Assembly: GCF_003046795.1 (NCBI RefSeq)
Contig: NZ_PZKN01000010.1
Location: 54,140-118,139, forward strand
Origin: Desulfonatronum sp. SC1
GTDB lineage: Bacteria > Desulfobacterota > Desulfovibrionia > Desulfovibrionales > Desulfonatronaceae
Direction of reading: 5' to 3'
Length of the DNA stretch: 64,000 nt
The position numbers and the translations under genes are program-made. A model generated the notes under the pieces. It had not been told where the DNA came from. It was given only the letters and a program-made list of their open reading frames with translations, and did not search any database. Shown here one piece after another: positions 8,410 to 16,399 of the stretch (position 1 is the stretch's first letter; the number at the start of each line of letters is the position of its first letter).

Positions 8410-9314
8410 GAGGACACCTCCTGCAAAGGGTTAAGAGTCTTTTACGATAATCCGCGACAAAACTGCCGCAAAAATGTGGCATCAGGGATTTGGGCTCCAA
8501 GGTGGACGCCGAAGGCGACGTAGGCCAATGTGCGCATCAGGTTGTCCTACCGTCAGGAGGGGTTGAGGGCGAAACAGGCGTTGCGGTTCTGGACGGTTCG
8601 TCCACGGCCATCGACGATGGCGTACTGATCCTCGTAGGCGAAGGGGCCACCGGAAATGACGCAGCAGGCCAGCCGAAGGTCATGGGGCAGAAGCACATGG
8701 AGCGGCACATGTAGGGTGGTGTTGAAGCACGTTCCTTGAATGATAAATACGCAAAAAATGGGCGTATCAAAACTTTTACGCAACTAAAAAAGAGAACCGT
8801 CATGTTTCAAGATGTGGCGATATTCGTTTCTTGTTTACGAGACCAAATTCACTAAATGGCATCAATGTGTGATTTTTTTGTGAATGGTTGTCACTACAGT
8901 AAAACGTCATGATTTCATCATCAAGACGTCCAAAATATGGCCCACAAAACACACGGAAAAACACGGAAAAGTTTGAATGCAAGGTCGTCTCGTCCGCTGT
9001 TTCCGTGAAAATTTCGCTGTAGCGTAACTTGAATGCGAATAATACTAACTCGTTAATAATCTAAAAAGTTTGTTGTTTTTGAAGTAAGCAGTGTTAAGCA
9101 TATTTTGGAAATCGGTGTCAAGGGATGTTCGTTTTGTGAAAAAAATACTTTGATGTGTTTTGAGAAACCATATTGCGTTGGCGAGTCAACTTGTGATATT
9201 ATAAATATGTACTTAAATACTACGAATTATTTTTTTGATTTATTGTCCATTGTTACGTCGCACCGTTCCAGGTGCAGTGGCTCATGGGATTACAAAAATA
9301 GTCAGGGGGAACGA
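8410..9314. other. Divergent intergenic region, AT-rich on the right
   Basis: Roughly 900 bases between the 4Fe-4S gene (minus) and the molybdopterin oxidoreductase (plus). The left third is GC-rich and contains a 76-codon minus-strand ORF (8553-8783) with plausible amino-acid content but no family I recognise and no clear ribosome-binding site. From about 8740 to 9300 the sequence is AT-rich with no credible ORF, and probably holds both promoters. I see no tRNA, CRISPR or insertion sequence. Confidence 0.5.
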
Positions 9315-11399
9315 ATGGCCAAGGAAAAAGTTTTCAGTGTCTGCGGGATGTGCACGGTGCGCTGTCCCATCCAGGTGGACGTGGAGGACGGCGAGTGTAC
9401 GTACATCCAGGGTAACCCTCATGCGCCGGGCTTGCAGGGAGCCTTGTGCGCACGGGGCGGAGCGGGGCTTGCCTTGCTCAACGACGCAGAGCGACCGCAG
9501 TTTCCAATGATCCGTCAAGGCGAACGAGGCGAGGGCAAATGGAAGAGGGTGACTTGGGACGAGGCCCTGGATTATGTCGCGGAGAAAATCAAGACCGTGA
9601 CGGACGTTCACGGCGGGAAGGGCGTGCTCTGGAGCGATCGGGGCGGCCCGTTCATTGATCTGCACCAAGCCTTTATGCGCGGCTTGGGCTCCCCCAACTA
9701 CTGCAACCACGACTCAGCCTGCGCCCGCAATGTCCAGCACGCGGCCCAATCCGTGTTCGGCTTCGGCCGCAAGGCCATGGTCTACGACTACAAGAACGCC
9801 AAGCATATCGTGCTGCAAACCCGGAATCTGTTCGAGGCCATCAATGTTAAGGAGGTCAATGATACCCTGGACGCCCTGGGCAAAGGCTGCAAGCTGACCG
9901 TCATCGATATCCGGGCCACTGTTACCGCCAGCAAGGCCACCCGGTTTTTCATGGTTCGGCCCGGAACGGACTATGCGTTCAACCTGGCGGTTATCCACGA
10001 GATATTGAACAAGCAGCTCTTCGACGCGGAGTACGCTTCCCGCTTCATCCAGGATATGGACGCACTCCAAGCCTTCACCGCCCAGTACACTCCGGAATGG
10101 GCGGAGACCGAAACCGGGGTGTCGGCCAAGGAACTCCGGACGTTCGTTGAAGAACTGGCCACGGCCAGCCCCTCCGTGATCTGGCATCCTGGCTGGATGA
10201 ACGCCCGCTACTCCGACTCCTTCTACATGTCCCGCACAGCCTACATTATCAACGCGTTGTTGGGCTCCATCGGGGCCAAGGGTGGGCTGCCCATCGCCGC
10301 AACGCCCAAGGACGTCGGCCGCAAAGGCTTGAAAAAGTTGGTCGATTTTTATCCCAAGCCGGAAGACAAACGCGCGGACGGCGTAGGCTGGAAGTATCCC
10401 CACTTTGACGCCGGGCCGGGATTGCTGCATCTGGCCTTCAAAGCCATCGAGACCGAAGAGCCCTATCCGGTCAAGGCGTATATCGCCTACCGGCATGACC
10501 CGCTGATGGCCTATCCGGACCCGGAGGCCTTGAAGAAGGTCTTCGACAAGCTGGATCTGATGGTTTCCGTGACCTTCAGTTGGTCGGACACGGCTTGGTA
10601 CTCGGACGTGGTCCTGCCGCTGTCCACGTATCTGGAGCGGGAAAGCATCCTGGCGGGAAAAGGCGGCCTGAAGCCGTCCATGTTTATCCGTAACCGCGCC
10701 GTTCCCCCGCGCTTTGAAACCAGGGCGGATTGGGAGATTCTGGGCGGGCTGGCCAAGCGATTGGGCATGGACAAGCTGGCCTTTGATTCCATTGAGGACA
10801 TCTGGGCTTACCAGTTGGATGGAACCGGTGTGAAAATCGAAGATTTCCAAGCCAAGGGCTCGGTTTCCCTGACCGACACGCCCAAGTACTTCACCCCGGA
10901 CGAGTACGCGTTTAAGACGCCGTCCAAGATGATCGAAATCATCAACCAGAAATGGGAAAAGCAGGGCCTGCCCTCGCTCAAACCCTACGTCAGCCCGGAT
11001 AAGCCCGGAGAAGGCCAGTTCAGGATTACGTTCGGGCGTTGCGGCGTGCATACCCAGGGCCATACCGTGAACAACACGATTCTGGCTGGTCAGATGTCGG
11101 AGAACGTGCTCTGGATGAACAATGAGACGGCCAAGGCCATGGGTATCGCCGACGGCCAGACCGTGGAAGTCGCGGCCAACGGGTATGCTGGAAAGATCAA
11201 GACATTCCTGACCGATTTCATTCACCCCGAAGCCGTGTTCATGATTCACGGGTTCGGGCATACTCTCCCGGTGGAAAGCCGAGCCAGAGGCAAGGGCGTG
11301 GCGGACCACATGCTCATGCCCGGAGGTATCGAGAAATGGGACCTGGCCGGCGGGGCCATTGCCATGCAGGAGCACTTCGTCACGGTGCGCAAAGTCTGA
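9315..11399 (+). CDS. Molybdopterin oxidoreductase, PhsA/PsrA-type catalytic subunit, cytoplasmic
   Basis: 694 residues from the ATG at 9315 (GGGGA 6 bases upstream). The frame is open further upstream to 9105, but that part is AT-rich and non-coding in character. The N-terminus binds a 4Fe-4S cluster (CGMCTVRC ... LCARG). The probable Mo ligand is the Cys in NHDSACARN, as in thiosulfate/polysulfide/tetrathionate reductase relatives, and a molydopterin-dinucleotide-binding C-terminal domain begins near residue 560. Unlike PhsA or PsrA there is no Tat signal, so the enzyme should stay in the cytoplasm. Its probable partner is the divergent 4Fe-4S protein; no membrane anchor gene is adjacent. 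A role in sulfur-oxyanion reduction or oxidation is inferred from family and the TauE neighbour; the substrate is open. Confidence 0.85.
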   Translation: MAKEKVFSVCGMCTVRCPIQVDVEDGECTYIQGNPHAPGLQGALCARGGAGLALLNDAERPQFPMIRQGERGEGKWKRVTWDEALDYVAEKIKTVTDVHGGKGVLWSDRGGPFIDLHQAFMRGLGSPNYCNHDSACARNVQHAAQSVFGFGRKAMVYDYKNAKHIVLQTRNLFEAINVKEVNDTLDALGKGCKLTVIDIRATVTASKATRFFMVRPGTDYAFNLAVIHEILNKQLFDAEYASRFIQDMDALQAFTAQYTPEWAETETGVSAKELRTFVEELATASPSVIWHPGWMNARYSDSFYMSRTAYIINALLGSIGAKGGLPIAATPKDVGRKGLKKLVDFYPKPEDKRADGVGWKYPHFDAGPGLLHLAFKAIETEEPYPVKAYIAYRHDPLMAYPDPEALKKVFDKLDLMVSVTFSWSDTAWYSDVVLPLSTYLERESILAGKGGLKPSMFIRNRAVPPRFETRADWEILGGLAKRLGMDKLAFDSIEDIWAYQLDGTGVKIEDFQAKGSVSLTDTPKYFTPDEYAFKTPSKMIEIINQKWEKQGLPSLKPYVSPDKPGEGQFRITFGRCGVHTQGHTVNNTILAGQMSENVLWMNNETAKAMGIADGQTVEVAANGYAGKIKTFLTDFIHPEAVFMIHGFGHTLPVESRARGKGVADHMLMPGGIEKWDLAGGAIAMQEHFVTVRKV

Positions 11400-11432
11400 T
11401 CAACGTCGACGCGTATACTCGAGTGAATCAAG

Positions 11433-11471
11433 AACGGCGGCTTACATCCAGTAGGCCGCCGTTTTGTTTTT
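11433..11471 (+). terminator. Rho-independent terminator after the Mo oxidoreductase
   Basis: 8-bp stem ACGGCGGC (11434-11441) pairing with GCCGCCGT (11455-11462), followed by TTTTGTTTTT. It starts about 35 bases after the stop codon of the molybdopterin oxidoreductase. Confidence 0.8.
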
Positions 11472-11643
11472 CAAGTTGCTCTAAAACGAGAGGCGGAGTC
11501 GCTTGGCAAAATCTCGGCGAACGCGCCGCCACTGGCGGGTGTTGCTTTTCCGGCAGAATATCCTAATGATTATACCTGGGACTTGAACGAATAGGGCGTA
11601 TATCCCGACGTCCTTGCAACCTTTGATGCAAAGCGAGGAACCC

Positions 11644-11976
11644 ATGACATCCTATTACGACCCGCAGGATTTGGCGCGTTTTTCTGAAATCGGCAAAGAC
11701 GCGCCGGAACTGGCCGCGAAGTTTTTCGAGTACTACGGTGCCGTCATGGCCGAGGGAGAACTTACGGCTCGGGAAAAGAGCCTGATTGCTCTGGCCGTGG
11801 CCCATGCCGTGCAGTGCCCCTACTGCATCGACGCCTATGCCAAGGAATGCCTGGAGCAGGGCTCGAACACGGCGGAGATGACCGAAGCCGTGCATGTGGC
11901 GGCGGCGATCCGCGGGGGCGCGTCTCTCGTTCATGGATTACAGATGCGCAATGTCGTGGATAAGCTTTCCTTGTAG
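11644..11976 (+). CDS. AhpD/carboxymuconolactone decarboxylase-family protein of the ArsS pair
   Basis: 110 residues, the size of a single-domain AhpD-like protein. The redox motif is CPYC within VQCPYCIDAYAKEC near residue 57. The start at 11644 has GAGGAA upstream. It lies 2 bases before the ArsS-like radical SAM gene, and this pairing (a peroxidase-like AhpD protein with the Cys/Sec-rich radical SAM protein) is a known conserved one. The probable role is a thiol-peroxidase-like or small-molecule step in arsenosugar-related metabolism, by association only. No arsenite methyltransferase (ArsM) gene is in the window. Confidence 0.87.
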   Translation: MTSYYDPQDLARFSEIGKDAPELAAKFFEYYGAVMAEGELTAREKSLIALAVAHAVQCPYCIDAYAKECLEQGSNTAEMTEAVHVAAAIRGGASLVHGLQMRNVVDKLSL

Positions 11977-11978
11977 GC

Positions 11979-13016
11979 ATGTCGGATGATTTTGACATGA
12001 CGTTGGAACCGCAAGATCCTGCCATGCAGGAAACCCAACCAGCACCTTGCCCTTCCGCCTGTGTCGGTTTTGCCCAGACCTTGGCCCAGTACGGGCTGCG
12101 CCTGGTGCGTGAGCAGACTCATACACTGCAGATCAACACTGGGCTGCTGTGCAACCAGTCCTGTCGACACTGCCACCTGGAGGCCGGGCCGTCCCGCAAA
12201 GAGGTCATGGACCGGAAAACCATGGACCAGGTCGCGGACTACGCGGCCCGAGGCGGGTTCCAGACGGCCGACGTGACCGGTGGCGCGCCGGAAATGGTTC
12301 CGGGAATCGATCATCTCCTGACTCGTCTGGCCGCGGCAGTGCCAAGGGTCATGCTCCGCTCCAACCTCACCGCCATCACGGACTCGGACCGGGAGCACCT
12401 CGGACTGCTCTGTCGCGACTTGAAGATCGTTCTCGTCTGTTCGCTTCCGGCGACCCATGCCTCCCAGACCGACGCCCAGCGCGGCAGCGGGGTCATGGAT
12501 TGCAGCGTAAGCGCCCTGCAGTGGCTGAACACCCTGGGCTACGGACAGCCCGGAACCGGGCTGGAGCTCAACCTGGTTTCCAACCCGGCCGGGGCGTTCA
12601 TGCCGCCGGACCAGGGTCGGACAGAGGAGCGTTTTCGCCGGGATCTGCAACGCAAGTGGGGTATCGTCTTCAACAGCCTGTACACCTTTGCCAATGTACC
12701 TTTGGGCCGGTTTCGGACATGGCTCGAGGCTTCAGGCAACTATGAACAGTACGTGGCTCGCCTGACTGAGGCCTTCAATCCCGAGGCTGTGACCGGCCTG
12801 ATGTGTCGGAATCTGGTTTCCGTGGATTGGAGCGGGGAACTGCACGACTGCGATTTTCATCTGGCCAAGGGCATTCTCCTGGGCGGGATGCGACAGCACG
12901 TCACAAAAATGCACAGCCCCCCTATTCCCGGCGCGTCCATTGCCACGGCCGAGCATTGCTATGCCTGTACCGCGGGTTCCGGGTTCACCTGAGGGGGGAG
13001 CATCGCGGCAACGTAG
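11979..13016 (+). CDS. arsS: ArsS-like radical SAM/Cys-rich protein with probable selenocysteine at UGA 12990-12992
   Basis: Radical SAM protein of 345 residues if UGA at codon 338 is read as selenocysteine; 337 residues if it is a stop. The SAM cluster motif is CNQSCRHC near residue 53, followed by DVTGGAPEM. The C-terminal Cys-rich domain has CDFHLAKG and ends HCYACTAGSGFT-UGA-GG, where relatives have CTAGxGSSC(or U)GG. The frame then runs eight more codons (GGSIAAT) to TAG at 13014. Family knowledge: this group includes Sec- and Cys-ending members and is linked to arsenosugar formation. The UGA falls exactly on the conserved terminal Cys/Sec position, so read-through is strongly favoured. 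I could not fold a convincing bacterial SECIS element behind it. It starts 2 bases after the AhpD-like gene and is presumably co-transcribed with it. Confidence 0.85.
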
Positions 13017-13084
13017 AGGCGGCCGGTCGGTCGCTTGCACACAGCAGACCTGGTTTGAAGCACAAAACAATCGCGGTAACCAAA

Positions 13085-13798
13085 ATGCAATCAAAATCCG
13101 TTCAGAAAATCGCACTCGTACTGGCCCTGTCCGCCCTGGTTGGGGCGTTTTTTCTCTTTGACCTGGGGCAGTATTTTTCCCTCGACTACATCAAGGATTC
13201 CCAGCAACGGTTTCAGTCCCTGTACACTGAAAAGACCGTCACGGTGATCGCCGTGTACATGGGCGTCTATATTCTGGTCACTTCCCTGTCTCTGCCCGGG
13301 GCCGTCATCATGACCCTGGTCGGGGGAGCCTTGTTCGGCCTGGCGGTGGGAACGGTGGTGGTTTCCTTTGCCAGCACCATCGGGGCCACGCTGGCCTGCT
13401 TCGTTTCCCGGTTCGTTCTTCAGGATTGGGTCCAGCGCCGGTTCGGGCAACGTCTTGTTGCGGTCAACCAAGGCATTGAGCGGGAAGGGGCTTTTTATCT
13501 GTTCACGTTGCGCCTGGTTCCCCTTTTCCCGTTTTGGATGATCAACCTGGTCATGGGATTGACCCGGATGAAGCTGCGCACTTTCTTCTGGGTCTCCCAG
13601 GTGGGCATGCTCCCCGGCACCCTTGTCTACGTCAACGCCGGCCGGGAACTGGGGCGGATCGATTCATTAGGTGGTATCCTCTCTCCGGGTTTGATTTTTT
13701 CTTTTGTCCTGCTGGGTATCTTCCCATTGGCCACGAAAAAGATCATGGTCTGGTATCGTTTAAGACAGAACAAGCTTTATCCAGACGTTCCTGAATAA
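13085..13798 (+). CDS. TVP38/TMEM64 (VTT/DedA-like) membrane protein
   Basis: 237 residues from the ATG at 13085. Several hydrophobic segments are visible (near 8-28, 50-100, 150-170, 190-215). The family core is seen as SLPGAVIMTLVGGALFG followed by FASTIGATLACFVSR, and RLVPLFPFWMINLVMGLTRM. Function in bacteria is unclear; membrane transport or lipid scrambling has been suggested for the family. TVP38-like genes are frequently paired with a mercuric-reductase-like flavoprotein, which here lies just beyond an inserted AT-rich glycosyltransferase gene. The ribosome-binding site is weak. Confidence 0.85.
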   Translation: MQSKSVQKIALVLALSALVGAFFLFDLGQYFSLDYIKDSQQRFQSLYTEKTVTVIAVYMGVYILVTSLSLPGAVIMTLVGGALFGLAVGTVVVSFASTIGATLACFVSRFVLQDWVQRRFGQRLVAVNQGIEREGAFYLFTLRLVPLFPFWMINLVMGLTRMKLRTFFWVSQVGMLPGTLVYVNAGRELGRIDSLGGILSPGLIFSFVLLGIFPLATKKIMVWYRLRQNKLYPDVPE

Positions 13799-13817
13799 GG
13801 TAAATCATGGCATCAGA

Positions 13818-14858
13818 ATGGTTAAGTTAATAGCTTTCTACCTGCCGCAATACCATGTTATCCCAGAAAATAATTCCTGGTGGGGAGATGGTTTTACTGA
13901 GTGGGACAATGTAAAAAGTGCGAAGCCTTTTTTCAGTGGGCATGATCAGCCGAAGATCCCCGCCAAGGTCATCGGCTACTACGATTTAACAAGTGAAGAT
14001 TTTTTGTTGTTTCAGCATAATATGGCGTTAAATTCTGGGATATATGGATTTTGTTATTATTACTATAATTTTGATGGACACACTCTTTTGGAAAAACCGC
14101 TTCAGATCGTTCATCATAATAAGAAAATACGAAATAAATTCTGCTTGTGCTGGGCCAATGAAAGTTGGACAAGGGCCTGGTACGGTCAAAACAAAGAAGT
14201 TTTGATCAAGCAAAATTATTCCGAAGATAATGCTGTCCAAATTTTTTATTCATTGATTAAATATTTCAAAGATTCTCGATATATAAAGATTGAAGGAAAA
14301 CCTGTTTTTGTCGTGTACAACCCTGACGATATCACAGATGCGAAAATGTATAGCCATGTTTGGAGATATCTTGCAAAGAAGCATGGTTTTACAGGCTTGT
14401 ATCTGATGTGTGTGGAGTCTTTGGTGTATAATATACACCCTGAATTGTATGGATTTGATGCTTCTATTGAGTTTGCTCCGGACTGGACAGTTTCTTGTCT
14501 TGAAAAAAAGCTTGAAACAGGATTTCGGATTTACGATTACAAGCAAACCGCCATAAATATGATGATGAAGCCCGAACCTGGTTATATCCGCTTTAAAGGC
14601 GCTTTCCCTGGCTGGGACAATACACCTAGGTATAAGAATTCTGGAATTTGTTTTGATAATTTTTCTCTTGGAACATTCAAGTACTTTATTGAAAATCGTA
14701 TCTCTGAGACAAAGAAAAATTTTTCTTCTGATTATCAATATGTCTTTGTTAATGCATGGAATGAATGGGGTGAGGGCTGTTATTTGGAGCCGGATGTCAA
14801 ATATGGATTTTCTAAGTTGAATATAATAAAAAATCTAACGAGAGACCACTTTTTATAG
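13818..14858 (+). CDS. WbsX-like glycosyltransferase (GH99-like fold), probably acquired
   Basis: 346 residues matching WbsX/Glyco_tran_WbsX proteins, which are found in O-antigen and capsule clusters: an N-terminal AFYLPQYHVIPENN, then GYYDL, WANESWTR and a late NAWNEWGEG. Full length for the family. The base composition is strikingly AT-rich (A/T at most third positions) while both neighbours are GC-rich, so this gene was probably gained by transfer. No other polysaccharide gene, transposase or flanking repeat is visible. It begins 19 bases after the TVP38-like gene and ends 15 bases before the flavoprotein gene, so it sits inside what looks like an older gene pair. The acceptor sugar is unknown. 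Confidence 0.85.
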   Translation: MVKLIAFYLPQYHVIPENNSWWGDGFTEWDNVKSAKPFFSGHDQPKIPAKVIGYYDLTSEDFLLFQHNMALNSGIYGFCYYYYNFDGHTLLEKPLQIVHHNKKIRNKFCLCWANESWTRAWYGQNKEVLIKQNYSEDNAVQIFYSLIKYFKDSRYIKIEGKPVFVVYNPDDITDAKMYSHVWRYLAKKHGFTGLYLMCVESLVYNIHPELYGFDASIEFAPDWTVSCLEKKLETGFRIYDYKQTAINMMMKPEPGYIRFKGAFPGWDNTPRYKNSGICFDNFSLGTFKYFIENRISETKKNFSSDYQYVFVNAWNEWGEGCYLEPDVKYGFSKLNIIKNLTRDHFL

Positions 14859-14873
14859 TTTTGGATACATGCC

Positions 14874-16358
14874 ATGCCACAATACGACTATGACATCGCC
14901 GTGATAGGTGCCGGAGCAGCTGGATTGACCGTGGCTGCGGGAGCGGCTCAGGCCGGGGCCAAGACGCTTTTGGTGGAGAAAGAATCGGTTCTAGGCGGGG
15001 ACTGCCTTCATTATGGTTGCGTGCCCAGCAAGACGTTGATCAAATCGGCCCACATATATCACCAGATGAAGCAGGCGGCCCGTTACGGCTTACCCGAAGT
15101 CGCGGTCCCGGCTGTGGATTTTAGCCGGGTCCGGGAGCGCATCCAACGGGTCATCGCCACCATCCAGCCGCACGATTCCCCGGAGCGGTTCTGCAAGCTG
15201 GGGGCGGAGGTGGCATTCGGTCGGGCCGAGTTCCTGGACGAGCACCAGGCCCGAATCACGACCAACGCTGGAGAGGTTCGTAAGGTTTCGGCCAAAAGCT
15301 GGGTCGTGGCCACGGGCTCCACCTCGGCCGTGCCCAGGCTGGAAGGGCTGGACAGTACGCCTTACCTGACGAACCGGGAGATTTTTTCCCTGGACTCCCT
15401 GCCGTCCTCCCTGATGATTATCGGCGGCGGGCCCATTGCCGTGGAGATGGCTCAGGCCTTCGCCCGGCTGGGCTCCCTGGTGCATGTGATCCAGCGCAGT
15501 ACGCAAATCCTCTCTCGCGAGGATGCGGACATGGCTGGTTTGGTTCAGAGTATTCTGGAGCGTGAAGGGGTGACGTTCCATCTCGGCACGGAACTGCTCC
15601 GCGTTAGGGACCTTGGACAGGAGCGGGAGGTGGACTTCAAGACCCAGGACGGGAGCGAGACGTCGGTGAAGGCTACTGTCCTGCTGGTGGCCTTGGGCCG
15701 TAGCGCTACGACGCGTGGCCTTGGTTTGAAGAACGCCGGGGTGGAGGTCGGTAGCAAGGGCATCCCGGTGGACGTCCGGTTGCGCACCTCCCAGAAGCAC
15801 ATCTATGCCTGCGGCGACGTGACCGGGGCGTACCAGTTCACCCACGCCGCAGGATACGAGGGCGGGGTGGTGGTGACCAACGCCGTGTTTCACCTACCGC
15901 GCAAGGCGGACTATACCTGGATGCCGGCCTGCACCTACACGGACCCGGAGTTTGCCAGCCTGGGACTGAACGAGAAGCAAGCTCAAAAACAGGGGCTGGA
16001 TTATACGGTCTGGACCGAGGAGTTTGCCGAAAACGACCGCAGCCTGGCCGAAGAGGAGCGGGAAGGGCGGATCAAGCTGCTGCTGGATAAGAAAAGCAAA
16101 CCGCTGGGCGTGCAGATCGTCGGGCCGCATGCCGGGGAGCTTTTGGGCGAATGGGTGGCGGTGCTGGGCGGCAAGGTCAAACTGAGCACTCTGGCCGGAG
16201 CGGTCCACCCCTATCCGACCCTGGCCGAGATCAACAAGAAGGTGGCCGGAAAGCATCTGAGCGAGAAGATTTTTTCTGACGGCGTGAAGAAGACTCTGAA
16301 GTTATTCTTCGGGTTCAAGGGCCGGGCTTGCGGCGGCGAGCGTGACGGGCCGCGATGA
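14874..16358 (+). CDS. Mercuric-reductase-like/dihydrolipoyl-dehydrogenase-family flavoprotein
   Basis: 494 residues. FAD-binding GAGAAG near residue 12, redox-active disulfide motif GGDCLHYGCVPSKT near 42-55, NAD(P)-binding GGGPIAVEMAQAF near 185, and the C-terminal HPYPTLAE motif with the catalytic His/Glu. All features of the class I pyridine-nucleotide disulfide oxidoreductases are intact. There is no N-terminal mercury-binding domain and no C-terminal Cys pair as in MerA, so mercury reduction is not supported. The substrate is unknown. It was probably paired with the TVP38-like gene before the WbsX gene was inserted. Convergent with the kinase gene ending at 16400; no clear terminator lies between them. 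Confidence 0.88.
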   Translation: MPQYDYDIAVIGAGAAGLTVAAGAAQAGAKTLLVEKESVLGGDCLHYGCVPSKTLIKSAHIYHQMKQAARYGLPEVAVPAVDFSRVRERIQRVIATIQPHDSPERFCKLGAEVAFGRAEFLDEHQARITTNAGEVRKVSAKSWVVATGSTSAVPRLEGLDSTPYLTNREIFSLDSLPSSLMIIGGGPIAVEMAQAFARLGSLVHVIQRSTQILSREDADMAGLVQSILEREGVTFHLGTELLRVRDLGQEREVDFKTQDGSETSVKATVLLVALGRSATTRGLGLKNAGVEVGSKGIPVDVRLRTSQKHIYACGDVTGAYQFTHAAGYEGGVVVTNAVFHLPRKADYTWMPACTYTDPEFASLGLNEKQAQKQGLDYTVWTEEFAENDRSLAEEEREGRIKLLLDKKSKPLGVQIVGPHAGELLGEWVAVLGGKVKLSTLAGAVHPYPTLAEINKKVAGKHLSEKIFSDGVKKTLKLFFGFKGRACGGERDGPR

Positions 16359-16399
16359 GTGTTGGAAGCAGGCCTGCAAAGGACATTTTCAGCACACAG

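Noticed and set aside
8553..8783. Minus-strand ORF of 76 codons
   Set aside because: Its C-terminal half looks protein-like, but there is no ribosome-binding site, no recognisable family, and other frames are equally open. Kept only as a note in the intergenic entry.
9105..9314. N-terminal extension of the molybdopterin oxidoreductase
   Set aside because: The frame is open but very AT-rich, without a ribosome-binding site or signal peptide; the ATG at 9315 has GGGGA upstream and starts the conserved Fe-S region.
13799..14873. Insertion sequence carrying the WbsX gene
   Set aside because: No transposase, terminal inverted repeats or target duplications can be seen at the edges.
14874..16358. 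Mercuric reductase (merA)
   Set aside because: It lacks the N-terminal heavy-metal domain and the C-terminal vicinal cysteines, and there are no other mer genes.
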